Shown: positions 34,240-45,130, counted from the first letter of the stretch. The stretch: DNA of 64,000 bases from Kalaharituber pfeilii (GCA_015179045.1 WHUZ01000046.1:310001-374000); one strand, 5' to 3'. The notes: generated from the sequence alone by a model not told the origin. Program-made: numbers and translations.

Positions 34240-35350
34240 AATGGAAGATGGACTGGGAATCGGTTCATGAGACAATCACTGTGGAAGACCACGAGGGCCG
34301 GAGGCATAATGATGCAAGGGCAAGACTGGGCAGCTAGCGCGAGCTTTACATGGGGTAAAAGGTGTGCTAAAAGGATAAATTGAATATTGGATAAATATGT
34401 ATATTTGGACATTTGGAATGCAATTCCAGCAGTCAAGCAATGTCATTTTTTCCCTTTCATACTTGCGCTCATTCCTCAACGTGGCCCTCATTCGCAGAGT
34501 GCTGTTTGTGCATTCAAACTGCCCGCAAGCCTATTGCGACTGATGTAAGCCGGCCCCGAACGAGTGGTTCGGAAGATATATGTATCTGGTAGCGTGTACG
34601 CGACAGTGCGTGATTACAAAAAAAGTACAGACATTAGGCAAGCGACTATTGCCCTATCACTGTTAACTTGGTGTAGGGCTTAACCATCATTTAGGACGTC
34701 GAAGCGCAATCCACGGATACCTGTAAGGTTGTTGCTGACATGGGACTTTTCACCCCCTAGGCGCAGTAAATAAAGTATTATTTGTTGGTAATCCAGGGAT
34801 GCCGATCAGGAAGTGTGTGTCAAGCAGTATGCAAAGCAAACCCTGCATCTGGCTTAGATGTTCATTACTATGCGCTTGTTCGCCGTTGCCCAACCGCCTG
34901 GAGCGAGTGGTCAATACCCTGGGCTATTCGGTAAAATCCGGGCCATATGCAACCTGCATTTTGCGTGCCTAATTGCGACATTCTCAACGCAACTAAGTCC
35001 AACAATGTTCTCATTGGTGGGAAACTTTTGTTATCCTGGGGCATCGTGTCAAACTTACAACTAGTAAACCCTGACCTTCTTTGTTGTGATAAAACACCTT
35101 TCGTTGAAAATTCTTGTGCTAAATGGTCACATGTATTACTACCTAGAACTTAGGGACCATCATTCCTGTCTGCCTTTAATGTACCCCTGTTGATTACATT
35201 ATGATCTGCTAAACAAATGCATAACAGAGTGGCCACCTATTCAATGTCTCAATACGCCTTCTTGTCACCCTGGAGAACTTGCCTCTAGATGCTCAAGTTG
35301 GGTGACTGTACAAGCATACCTGTTTCTTTAGTGCAGGACACCTTTTCGGT
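34240..35350. other. No gene recognised
   Basis: Short frames only. Confidence 0.45.
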
Positions 35351-35357
35351 TCCTTCT

Positions 35358-35411
35358 TTTTTTTTCTTTGGTCCGTTACGCCGCATGCAGGCTTCAAGCC
35401 TATGGTAGGGA
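35358..35411 (-). mobile_element. Eroded LINE-B tail
   Basis: T-rich run then GTTACGCCGCATGCAGGCTT ... GCCTATGGTAGGGA, a diverged reverse LINE-B terminus. No clear duplication. Confidence 0.6.
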
Positions 35412-35562
35412 ATTTTTACAACATTGGAATGCCAAAGCACAGTGATTTTGGTATACCCTATTGTTTATCAGCATAAACTATTAGGAGTCACCCGCAAACT
35501 TGGGCTCTTAGCGTTAGCGAAATCCTATCCCTCCAGAGCAGGTACACGGAACTAGCACTATG

Positions 35563-35628
35563 CACTGCCATGGCGAACAGTTGCAAGCGGGGTTACGTGA
35601 TATAAAAAAAAAATTAAATTAGAAAAAA
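35563..35628 (+). mobile_element. LINE-B micro-insertion with 15-bp target duplication
   Basis: A 66-bp insert (CACTGCCATGGCGAACAG ... CGGGGTTACGTGATAT, A-rich tail with a few T/G interruptions). Perfect 15-bp duplications GGAACTAGCACTATG lie at 35548-35562 and 35629-35643. Confidence 0.94.
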
Positions 35629-35643
35629 GGAACTAGCACTATG

Positions 35644-36570
35644 AAAGCGAGAGGGTATGCGAGGGCTGCTTTATTACGGCGAAGGCTGAATCACGAAGGG
35701 AAGATATAGAGATACCATTGAGTCTATTGATCTAAGAGTCGCAAGAACAGCAGGTTCATCTACATGAGAAAGATAGCATAACTGACTAAAGAGCCTTAAC
35801 TGAATAGGGAAGTATATCATTTCAGGTGGTGAGAAAGTCACGGAATGCGTGGCTTGCAAGTAAAACGCCGTGGCACAACCTGGGCGCAATGGCTTGATTC
35901 ATCGAAATGAAAAGACATCAACGGGGACGGATGTAATGTTCCGGCAAGCACTTCTAATGGTGGAGGATTCTGGATATCTTTACCTCCAAAGGTATCATTT
36001 TGGAATTCTGTTCAATGAAAGAAGAGTATCTGAATATATGTTTCGTAATTTTTTCAATTTTTCTGCCAATGAAAAGGTAGTTATATAGCTAATTGCGCAC
36101 TTCTGCTTGTTCTAGCACATTGATACATTTTCCTGTACCTATTTTAATCGAAATAGCCTTACTTACATAGAAGCACACTCAGACAGTCATGCTCCTGAGC
36201 GGCCCAATGTTCTCCAGTAACTGCCTCGTCTCGAACGGTTCTCGAGGTAGCCCAGACTGTTCGCGAATGGCCTATTGTTGCGCATATGCACCTAGACTAG
36301 TCATCAAAGTCGGCGTTCCAACTGGCTCAGAACATACGTATGAAGTCGGTGTCGTCGACGGGGTGCTATCATAAAACCGAGGCGAGGATGGAATCAGAAC
36401 TGGGGCTAGACTTTGTGTATAGGTATTGTAAAATAGTTTACAAGTAGTGATACCTATACTTAGGTAAAGTCGCATCTGAATGGAAGCAGAAACCATGCAG
36501 CAAATGATTCTCATATCCCCTTTACAGCATAGCTTTTTGAAATCGCCTTGCGCCCCCTGGCCACCTCCTT
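35644..36570. other. No gene recognised
   Basis: Only short frames; no repeat recognised. Confidence 0.4.
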
Positions 36571-36599
36571 TTCCCCACCTTTCCTGGTCCACACGTGTC

Positions 36600-36800
36600 T
36601 TCCGGAGTGGGGAAGCTGGAAGAATTGGCGTTGCGCCGGGATAGGGCAAGTTTTGTGATACCCCGGTTGGCACTCTGGCATAAAGGATGGAATTTTCTCT
36701 TGCTTCTTTGATTATTCTTCGTTGAATATTTCGAATTTTTCCATTATTCGAATTCTTTTACATAGATTCTTTCTTTACTTTTCGAGTCAAGTTATTCTTT
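36600..36800 (-). repeat. Second copy of the coding-like repeat at 11.5 kb
   Basis: Minus strand reads RVPTGVSQNLPYPGATPILP ASP. Upstream DNA (AAGTAAAGAAAGA, AAGAATTCGAATAATGGA) aligns with 11465-11505. The open minus frame is 36272-36673; the part after ASP is unrelated to the other copy. Confidence 0.55.
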
Positions 36801-36928
36801 CTTTGCTTGCTTTGGTACTATGTAAATTAAAGTAACGTCACTGACCTTGATCTGGCGCACTTCCGGAATTAATCCAACAGCCTCCTGTAAAGCCAAATGT
36901 TCATAGAAGATGCCCAAATTGCACATGC

Positions 36929-36931
<3 letters not shown>

Positions 36932-36968
<37 letters not shown>

Positions 36969-38540
36969 CATTGATCGCATGCCGCCCTAAGGGCTATGGC
37001 GATATTTAGTTATATATGAAATAAAAGGAAAGTTAGATATAAAAGTAGAAATCCCCGGAAACTCCTGTGTGAAGGGGAAGTGAGAGTAACAATAACAATA
37101 ACAGATAAAAGTAGAAATTCCTGGAACCTCCTGTGTGAAGGGGGAGTGAAAATAACAATAACAAGTGATGGGAATGTACAAATACCAGGGGGAAAGCCAG
37201 TACCAGTTTACTTCCGTCCCCTGTCCCACTCGTACTGGCTAGAATTCAACCATTTTCCTCCCAGTCTCAACTTCTCCAGCTCAACCTGTCTCCCAAGGTA
37301 TACCACAACTGAGCTGGTGGTTTTGCCTTCCTCCGTTAGAGTTGCCTTTTTCCTCAGCCACCGAATTCCTTCCACCTTTCCTAGGTCCCGGTTAGCTGCC
37401 TCCAACCACCTCCGGACGTTGTTCAGGTCCTTCCGGAGTGCAATTCCGTGTACGACGAGGCTGGTTTTTGTCCTGGTGGTGCCCTCCGGTTTGCTGGTTG
37501 GGGTGGGCTTCTTTGTCGGGCGGGGCGCGGGGGTTAGGGATCTTGTGGGGGCGCTGGGCGGAGGGAGGGGGGAGTTTGTGTTGGCGTGGGTCGCTGCGAT
37601 CTTTTCCGCCCCTTTGTCATCTAGCCGGCGTTTGAAGGCGTAGTTGGCTTGTGATGACGGTGCCGCACGCGGGGTGGGTGCGGGACTATTGGCCGGTGCG
37701 GTCGTGGCGGTGGGTTCCACCGGAAGCGTGTCTAAAGTGGTGATGGGGCTGAACCCCAGTGTCTCGGGTGGGGAGACCAGCCACGTAGGGGGGAGGACGT
37801 CAGGCATTCCACCCCATACCTTCATGTTCTTCTCGTCGAATCTTATGGCCAGGATTGAGCCGGGTTTTGGGGCATGGTCTCTCTGTGCCCTGAGCTTCCA
37901 AAGGGAGGCGAGCACCAGGGACGAACTGATACCCACCTCTTCCAGCGACTGGACCGTAGTGAGCGGCACGAGCTAGCTCGAGCCGAGCTGGAGGGTGAGC
38001 TCGAGCTGGCGTGGCATGAGCTCGAGCCTGGATTGATTATATACATAATATTGACAAACTAAACTAAACTAAGCTAAATTTTTATCTTTCTCACTACTAT
38101 CAGCTAAATTGAGCATTTCGAAGTTGTTGGTAGGTCAGAATGAGCTCCAAGTCTCTAATTTTTACTATTTTAGGTATTTACAGTTTATGAAACCTTGCAC
38201 TGGCTAAGCATTTTAGCGAGCTGTCAAGAAAAACACAAGCATGATCTTGGCTCGTTTGAGCTCGAGCCAGCTCGAGCTGGCTCGGCTCGTGCCGCTCACT
38301 ACTGGACCGTGACATCCCAGTCAGGTGCGTCTTGTGTCTTGAGAGGGGGAGGGGTAGGGGGAGGGTGGTTCTCCACGAGGGGAGGGGGCGGAGGGGGCGG
38401 AGGGGGCGGCGTGGGGGAGGCAGTCCTCTTCGTCCTCTTGCCTTTCGGCATTTGATTGGTCAGTGGGTGGTGGCGCGGGGTTGTTATTGGTGCTTGGCGT
38501 GGGGTTGGTGTGTTGGCGCACATGCAGCTTGGAGGGGTAT
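36932..38540 (-). pseudogene. LINE-A ORF1-only element split by a hAT MITE
   Basis: On the minus strand ORF1 starts near 38523 (MCANTPTPRQAPITTPRHH), runs through a poly-proline segment to DAPDWDVTVQ, is interrupted by the MITE at 37957-38301, and resumes with SLEEVGISSSLVLASLWKLR to a stop near 37208. The C-terminal core is SLVVHGIALRKDLNNVRRWL, GIRWLRKKATLTEEGK, SSVVVYLGRQVELEKLRLGG and SSQYEWDRGRK. Apart from the MITE the frame is open for roughly 325 codons, so this is the best preserved ORF1 here. ORF1 products bind the element's RNA. The 3' UTR (about 240 bp, with an internal repeat of CTCCTGTGTGAAGGGG at about 37060 and 37125) ends in the LINE-A hairpin and poly(A) at 36932. No ORF2 is present. 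Confidence 0.85.
37957..38301. mobile_element. hAT-type MITE, copy 2, inside ORF1
   Basis: Termini TAGTGAGCGGCACGAGC ... CTCGTGCCGCTCACTA, with perfect 8-bp duplications CTGGACCG at 37949-37956 and 38302-38309, the hAT hallmark. It matches copy 1 (11850-12150) except for about 44 extra bp of GAGCTCGAGC-rich sequence near the left end. Confidence 0.94.
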
Positions 38541-38544
38541 ATCA

Positions 38545-39490
38545 AAGTAACCTCTATACCTCATTTAGCCAATTCTAGCACTTCGAATGATGCTTTATCA
38601 ATTAGGAATTTGAATCCTATACAGGTGCAAAATGGCAATGTGGCTATTTATGACCTTGAGCAAGTGCATATACCTTCTACAGTATGTATTCAGGAGATCT
38701 GGAATGTTTCATAATGATTGGATACATATGGAACAAGTGGTGAGCTAGTATACATAAGTATATTTTCACTGCTAAAACGTAAATTTGATATTCAGCATGT
38801 AGTTACTTCTGAAAAATATGAGACATGTTCATAATGCTCTAGATTGTAACCCCATAGAAGAATATATCTCGAGCTGATTGTAGGCATACTTATTGATAGG
38901 AAGCAGGGGTCAATAGGGATATCCATCTATCTATACCCAATTAGGTAATGCATATTCCTTAATATACCATGTACGAGTGCCACAGTCTTGAGCTATGAAA
39001 CTCCAGAAATATAATCTAGAGCCTATTGAGACATTATATTAGAGACGATCGGAAAGATGTGACAATCTCTGCTCAAATTATAGATGGTTATATCTCCTTC
39101 CATATAAAAGTGTCTCAAAATTTAGTACATATATAATTACAACCTGCGCAAATGCCACGATTATGGCCCAAAGATAGGCGATATATCAGTAATACCTCAC
39201 CTTGAGTGCATACCACAAGTACACTAGAAGGTTCTTCACTTACTTCTTATTTTTCGTTACTTATTTCTCTCCTACATCGGGTAATGCGTTCACATGACTC
39301 CCTCATTCTCGTACTTTGCTCCCCACCGCTCAAGTCACTCATAAGAAGTAACTTTCTCATCTATTCATTCACTGTATCTTCTGCAAAAGGGAATAGTACC
39401 TATGAATGCAATCATTTTCTTTGCTTCGTTCAGTTCTAATAAAATATAGAGCGGCACTGGAAGTCAAAGATGATTAGTAGATTTCTCCTC
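38545..39490. other. AT-rich stretch, no recognised gene
   Basis: Rich in TATAT/ATATA words; short frames only. It has the look of mutationally decayed repeat DNA, but I did not compute composition. Confidence 0.4.
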
Positions 39491-39502
39491 TTCCTCTCCT
39501 CC

Positions 39503-40352
39503 TTTTTTTTTATCACGTGGCCCCGGTCCGTATATGGCTATGAGTCTATGTTAGAGACCAAAATACCCAGATCAGGTTAATAGGAATGTTTCTACTAACT
39601 CTATATATACTTTTTTTTTTTTTTTTTATCATTACTTCTACATACACTTACGCCTACCAAGATACACCTCGCCGCTCGTTATCCCAAAACAAGACTGGAT
39701 TGCCTCCGCTTCGTCCTGTGTCCACCACCTTTCCTCCAGCCTCCCAGCACTAACAGGTGACTTGCACCCTATCCTTAACCTTCTTCTTAGGCCTCTACAA
39801 CCTCCTGCACTCAAATACCACATGCTCAGCACTCCATTCCTCTCCACAAGTGTAGCATGCCTCCTCTCCCTTCATCTTCTGCCTCCAAATACCACTGCCC
39901 TTCCTAGTCCGTATCCTGGTGTAATGGTAAGTGCCCTCTTGCCCCATCTTATTAACCACCCCATGCAAAAGCCACTTCTTAACTAACTGATGTGGGCCAC
40001 CTTTTGTAGCCTGACCATCATACTTCATAGCTCCAACTCCTTCCTTTGCCTTCCCATCAGCCTTTTCAATACCCTCGATCTGATATATGCCTTTATCCAG
40101 GTGCGTTTCATGTCCCCAGGGTCCCCCAGCCTATGCCTCCTCTCTGCAATTGCCTCTACCCTGCGTGTCAGGTCGCTTTGTCTGTTTTCTCTACTTCCTG
40201 ACTGTGTTGATTGCCGCGTGATAGTCCATGAGCGGTAGCACCTTCACCTTACTGTCAACAGCCTCTAGAGCGCCTTTCATACCAGCAACCTCTCCATCCC
40301 ACACCGTTGCCTTCATGCCAACCCACCTGCTCCCTCCCACCTCACCGGCTAT
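39503..40352 (-). pseudogene. LINE-B ORF2 remnant with its 3' end
   Basis: Minus strand: an RNase H C-terminal part, decayed (GIEKADGKAKEGVGAMKYDG, about 40060-40000), then QATKGGPHQLVKKWLL, a zinc knuckle EEACYTCGEEWSAEHVVFEC (about 39880-39800) and a C-terminal segment to about 39638. The eroded LINE-B terminus (ATCACGTGGCCCCGGTCC on this strand) and T run are at 39503-39560. Many frame changes. It borders the 81-bp repeat at 40353. Confidence 0.75.
39611..39636 (-). mobile_element. Candidate 26-bp LINE-A micro-insertion inside LINE-B
   Basis: A run of 17 T followed by ATCATTACT, the last 9 nt of LINE-A in reverse. Flanks TCTATATATAC (39600-39610) and TCTACATACAC (39637-39647) match at 9 of 11, consistent with a decayed duplication. 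Confidence 0.55.
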
Positions 40353-40433
40353 AAGGTAGATAGATAGTATCCACTACTGCCTTCCGATAGACCAGAGCGG
40401 TGAGAACTGGTGGAACAAACGTACGACCAAATG
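40353..40433. repeat. 81-bp dispersed repeat, copy B
   Basis: Gapless partner of 20227-20307; differences are mainly C-to-T and G-to-A in this copy. Confidence 0.75.
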
Positions 40434-40446
40434 TGAAGAAAGTGCT

Positions 40447-41815
40447 TTTTTTTTATTTTTTTATATCATTACTCGCGGGCTGCCCTGTGAGCTATGGTGA
40501 GGTGTTAAATACATATAAGGTAACTTAGGAAAGTATTACGAACCCGTCCCCTGCTCCCTTATCCGTAAAGAGATGAAAGGAAATATATGAGTCCCGTCGC
40601 CTAACTGTCTATGGCTCATCGTAACATGTTCACTAGGTGGTCCTCGCCTTCATATTTCAGGGACGTCCTCAGCTCAGCCTCGCCCCCCGGCCATTTCCGA
40701 ATCCACACTCGACACCTTTCCCATATGTGGCCTGTTGTCTCTTCTTCTTCGCCGCACCAGCGGCATTTCGGGCTTTCCGCCTTCTGGATCTTGAACTTCC
40801 ATGAGTTGAGGCCTTTGCCCCAGAGCAAGCTTCACAGGGCGCCGGTTAGCCTCCCTAGGCGCTGAAGGGGTCTATAACTTAGGCCTAGTCTATTTCTTTC
40901 TTTGGCTCTTTGTGTCCTCGCCTCCATCCGTATCCCGGCTTCCGTTATCAGTTGTGTTTGGTATTGAAGTGAGGCTTCTATTTTGGCTGCCTGGTCGGCG
41001 AGTTCGTTGCCCGTTATACCTATGTGGGCCTTGACCCACATTATCGCGAAATCCAGGCCTCCCCGGCGGATCCTTCCGCCCCAAGCCTTCCTTACCGCGT
41101 GAGCCGCACCTTCCAGGGTGGGCTTCCCTTCGGGTATGTGCTCGAGGCCCGTTATTGCGACTTGGGAGTCCGTGAGTATCAATAGCTCTTCGTCCCCTTC
41201 CTCCAATGCCTTGGCCATGGACAGGAGTTCGGCGTCGTTCACCGTTGCCCGACTTTCCTAGGTAGTACAATGTTGGGGTCCGGTTCTCCAGTCCCATCCC
41301 TGTCTGTCCGTCTATCCGACTCCCATCGGTGTATACTGTCTTCCAGCCCTGGTCCTCCTCTTCTTCGATGTGTCGTTCCCACTCCGGGCTCTCCGCCTGT
41401 GCATCGGGGGAGGGTAGGACGGCCAGTGGGATCGGGTGATTCCCTTCCAGCAATCCTCGAACGTGCTCGGTGTCGTCTTCCTCGTGGGTTTTTTCCTTCG
41501 CAAACCTGAGGGCTCTGACCTCCACCCATTGGGCTTCTCCCCATGTGAAGGCGTGGATCGCCTCGAGGTTGGCTAGCCCCTCTATGGTGTCTCTCCTCGT
41601 ACCCCAAGAGGCTTTTGTGATGGCCTCTGCTACCCAGTATTGCCATCTTTCCAGCGTTGCTAGCTTATGTTCGGAGGGGGCCGATATTGCGTGGTCCATC
41701 CAAGGCAAGCTTCCCCACATGGCGATTGGTCTCGCGATGCTTGTTTGGAGCTGCCTTCGCTTTGTCAGGTCCAGTTGCCCCAATCTCGACGCCGTCGCCC
41801 AGGCTGCTTGGGCCT
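40447..41815 (-). pseudogene. LINE-A ORF2 C-terminal half: RNase H, zinc knuckle, 3' end
   Basis: The most complete LINE-A ORF2 piece here. Minus strand from 41783: post-RT region (ARPIAMWGSLPWMDHAIS, LATLERWQYWVAEAITKAS), RNase H start GWKTVYTDGSRIDGQTGMG (about 41345-41290) with the first catalytic Asp. A frame change near 41260 leads to DAELLSMAKALEEGDEELLI, LTDSQVAITG and WVKAHIGITGNELADQAA (about 41040-40985), which holds the last catalytic residues. Another frame change near 40830 precedes the knuckle CRWCGEEEETTGHIWERC and a stop at 40616. A 3' UTR, an altered hairpin (TGCCCTGTGAGCTATGGTG) and a T-rich tail end at 40447. 5'-truncated within ORF2; no target duplication identified. Confidence 0.88.
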
Positions 41816-41820
41816 AGGTT

Positions 41821-41846
41821 ACCAAGGGCGGCACGCGAGTAATGAA
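41821..41846 (+). mobile_element. Orphan LINE-A terminus without poly(A)
   Basis: CCAAGGGCGGCACGCGAGTA then ATGAAAT, on the opposite strand and just upstream of the 5' end of the LINE-A copy above. Confidence 0.5.
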
Positions 41847-41849
41847 ATA

Positions 41850-42290
41850 CTATTTCCGAGATCTCTTAAAGATATATATAATATCTCTATTTTAGGTCTT
41901 CCTCGGTGGCTACCCCTTGTGTCTCTAAAGAAGCTCATATCGTGTGTTTAGCCGAGCGGTGAGTGGTTGTGGTTAAATTTGGCGGTTCAACCGCAAGCTA
42001 ATGGGAGGCTCGAGAGCAGCCACCAGAACCCTCGAGACCACGGAAGAGAGGGCAAGCCACTAGTGGGCGCCACCAAGCCACAGCACAGTCCCTCTCTAGT
42101 TGGTTTCCCGTTTGGGTGATCCCTTTGTGGTAGTCATGGGCAGGCAGCGAAGGGAGGCTCAGTATATAGAAGGGGAGAGGGAGACGCTGGTCCTCCCTCT
42201 TCAAGCCGCATGAGTTGCGAAATCACCCACCCACCGACCCCGTTACCCCAGCGACTCGGGCCTCCGCGAGGGAGAGACTGGGGGGGTCCT
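41850..42290. other. No gene recognised
   Basis: Contains GC-rich text ending in a run of G before the hairpin at 42298; no coding feature. Confidence 0.4.
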
Positions 42291-42297
42291 TCGGTTT

Positions 42298-42337
42298 GCC
42301 CATGCTTAGTCAGCGAAACGACTGACTAAGCATGGGC
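42298..42337. repeat. Perfect 16-bp inverted repeat (hairpin)
   Basis: GCCCATGCTTAGTCAG, loop CGAAACGA, then its exact reverse complement. No T run follows, so it is not a typical terminator. Function unknown. Confidence 0.9.
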
Positions 42338-42631
42338 ATTAGGGGCTACAAACCCCTTGAGCCGATTTCCGCAACCTAAAGAGCATGGATAGGACGCCTC
42401 CTCATTTGTTTTCCTTGTCTTTTTTCTGTCATGTATTCCACATAGCAATTCATGTTTGTTCGAATCGAAGTAGCCGAGGACCATTAGGTGACGTTGCCTG
42501 TGGCGACGATGCATCGGATGTAGCCGATGTGGTGAAAAGCCGGATTATTTGGAATAAGTATTACTGTAGATCAACGGTCAAGCTGTCGGTGTAAGCTGTT
42601 GGTCTTGGCAGGCTAGTTGCAGACTCCATAT

Positions 42632-42633
<2 letters not shown>

Positions 42634-42664
<31 letters not shown>

Positions 42665-43745
42665 ATCACGTAACCCCGCATACAGACCATCAGCCTATGG
42701 CAGGGACCCATATCCCCGGCTCAGGTTGAGCAACTATCTCCTTATCTACACACCCTATATACACGTCCTGGGCACCCAACGTACCCAACGTACCCTCCGG
42801 CCCTTCGGCTAGCCCAGTTCAAGGCTGGCGAACCATTCCTCGACCGGATCGCCCTCCACGCCGTCCTGCCTCCAGCCCTTCTCTTCCAGGTTCTCCCACC
42901 ACTGCCAGGTGACCAGCACCCCATCCTTGTCCTTCCTCTTGGGCCGCTCCGGCTGCTCACTGCACCTGAACACCACGTGTTTATCGCTCCACGCCTCCCT
43001 GCATGTGCATCGTGCCTCCTTGCCACTTATCTTCCTCCTCCACATGGCCCCACCTTTTCCAGTCCGCAGCCAGGTATAGTTCGTGAGTTGTTGGAGTGTA
43101 TATTCCTCCTGCTCCCCTCTCTTTCAGCTTCTCTACCTCTCGACCCTCATTTTATAGAGTTTTGGTCTGCGCTAATTTAATGCCCTGCTTCCTAAAACAG
43201 CATTTCCTCATTCGAGTTGCCACACCTGTCCTGCTTCCTTAAGCAGCAATTCCAGTTCCTACATGAGCGCCCTCCTGCTCCACTTCACAAACTCCCCTTT
43301 CCGAACCTGGCTCGTTCTCTCTCCTCTTTCCCTTCCGGACTGATTCTTGATGCAGTCCGCCCTCTGTGGCCTGTCTGTCATACCTCATGCATCCGGCTCC
43401 TTCTTTCGCGTTCTCATCCGCCTTCTTATTCCCTTCGATCCCGACATGCGCTTTCACCCAGGCAAGCCTCATTGCATCCGGGTTTCTCAATTTCCGCCTG
43501 CGTTCTGCGATCAACTCCACCACGCGTGCTAGGTCTGCAGTTCTCGCTTTGCCCATCCTTCCCTCATTCTTGACTACGATGATTGCTGCTTAGGAGTCTG
43601 CTAGCAGCAGAATCTCCGCCTTATTGTCTACTGCCTCCACGGCACCCTTCATGCCAGCACCTTACCATCCCACACGGTGGCTTTCACGCCGACCCAGCGA
43701 CTCCCTTCTGCCTCTCCAGCTACCACCTGCCGCCAGCACCACCCA
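42634..43745 (-). pseudogene. LINE-B ORF2 C-terminal half with 3' end
   Basis: Minus strand: a decayed RNase H (GVKATVWDGK near 43690; GMKGAVEAVDNKAEILLLAD then a stop codon in the DSxAA box near 43592; LAWVKAHVGIEGNKKADENA at about 43475-43415), a frame change, the knuckle CTCREAWSDKHVVFRC (about 43020-42965), the C-terminus VEGDPVEEWFASLELG-stop (about 42860-42812), a 3' UTR, the LINE-B terminus (TGATCACGTAACCCCGCATA on this strand) and a long T run at 42634. Non-functional. Confidence 0.85.
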
Positions 43746-43832
43746 CCTCCTATGAAGGCCTTGAGAGGCTGATGTGAATGATATTATATTGTTATATATC
43801 TTTTTAACCTCCTTCCTCGCTACGGCTTCCAT

Positions 43833-43890
43833 ATATCGCCATAGCCCTTGGGGCGGAATGCGATTAATGATATATTAAAAAAAAAAAAAA
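43833..43890 (+). mobile_element. LINE-A micro-insertion with target duplication
   Basis: A 58-bp insert: hairpin (ATAGCCCTTGGGGCGGAAT) and poly(A). Duplications TACGGCTTCCAT (43821-43832) and TACGGTTTCCAT (43891-43902), 11 of 12. Confidence 0.92.
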
Positions 43891-43902
43891 TACGGTTTCC
43901 AT

Positions 43903-44870
43903 CTGTGAATATGGCAACTGAGTCCCCCTTGGCCTTGTTGATAGCCTTCTCCCACTTGGTTGGGGCATCCTCCTTGCCTAACCTGAGGTCGATGACCTTG
44001 ACCACTGTCCCAAGTGGGATGACCTCTCGACCCCAAGACACTTTCTCATCCTCATCGACTTCAATCGTGCTGGCGATTCGCCCTGCTACCAATTCGAAAC
44101 CATCATCCTTCTCCATGACTCGCCCCAGGTTAAAGTCTCTCCAGTCCCTCCCTCTCTCAGCTTCTCTATCCAGATCCGACATCTCGACCCCTCGGAAGCT
44201 CTCTGGCCACAGGTCCCCCACACCTGAAGATTCTCTATTCAAACGCCCATGAAAAGGTATTGCTCCCATATATGTGTTCGGGGCCAGCCATCTTAGCGGG
44301 CCACTCATGACTGGCCCAGACCAACCATTTCCTCCACACAAAAGTGGATGGCCCGAACCAGCCATGCTATCATAAGACCAATGGTCCGCATTTCAAGATG
44401 AGCGGCCTGGGCCATCCATATTTGTGCTCGCTGGCGCGGGCTACTAGTCCGAATTCCGAGTAAATGCCCTGCATACTTGAGTGAAAAACATATATTTATC
44501 GCCACCCTACGGAGAACCAGATGTAGCCGCTCCTGGTGTCTGTCTTGGCGAATATACTAATTGAGTATATAAGATCCTGATTAGTTACAGGACGCCTCGA
44601 GATATTCCCTGTCACCGCATTCCCTACTCCTCCACCACTCACATCTCTTCCTGTCTTGTGCAAGTTCAAACACCAGTCCGTCCAACAGCGCGTTTCAGAC
44701 CAAGAGAGGCCAAGGCAACCATATCTGCTCTCATTACTCTCCCTCCTTGCCCTTTCAAGCTGCGTACTCCACCTGTTGAGCCCTTCGGTCCCGATATTCA
44801 GCACGAATTTGAATGTCACCTCCAGTCTCCACAGCACTGCATTCGCTCTTTTTTACATTCCACATCAGGA
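43903..44870. other. No gene; decayed repeats of GGCCCA/GACTGGCC type
   Basis: The 44290-44440 stretch holds imperfect repeats (CATGACTGGCCCAGACC, GGATGGCCCGAACC, GCGGCCTGGGCC), echoed near 45225-45290 (CATGACTAGCCTGG). The frame 43820-44365 (minus) contains an odd but unrecognised 181-codon reading that includes the micro-insertion above. Confidence 0.4.
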
Positions 44871-44877
44871 TGACAAT

Positions 44878-44917
44878 CAGCATGCGAGTAATGAAATTAA
44901 AAAAAAAAAAAAAAAAT
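44878..44917 (+). mobile_element. LINE-A micro-insertion, about 20 nt plus poly(A)
   Basis: CAGCATGCGAGTAATGAAAT then an A run of about 18. The hairpin is absent. No convincing duplication (ATGACAA / ACGGCAA). Confidence 0.6.
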
Positions 44918-45077
44918 CTGGACGGCAAGGTGACCAGGTATGTAGGCCCTTTCTGCAGCCATATCACATGGAGTATGCATCCTTCTCGATAAGAACAGTT
45001 TCCGGAGGGTAAATTGCCAATTTAAGGTGTTGTCAAGTTGAGACAAAGTTTCTCGACATCTCTACTCATGTATTTAG

Positions 45078-45130
45078 TTCAAAAAGTATTGGAACGGCAT
45101 AATTAGTCAGCAGTTCCAATACTTTCTGAA
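45078..45130. repeat. Short Tc1-like palindrome
   Basis: TTCAAAAAGTATTGGAAC and its near-perfect inverse (17 of 18) flank a 17-nt loop. The AAAGTATTGGAAC word is typical of Tc1/mariner ends; possibly a minimal MITE. Confidence 0.55.

Noticed and set aside
43820..44365. 181-codon minus-strand frame as a gene
   Set aside because: It reads through a LINE-A micro-insertion with its poly(A) (phenylalanine run) and into repeats; the openness is accidental.
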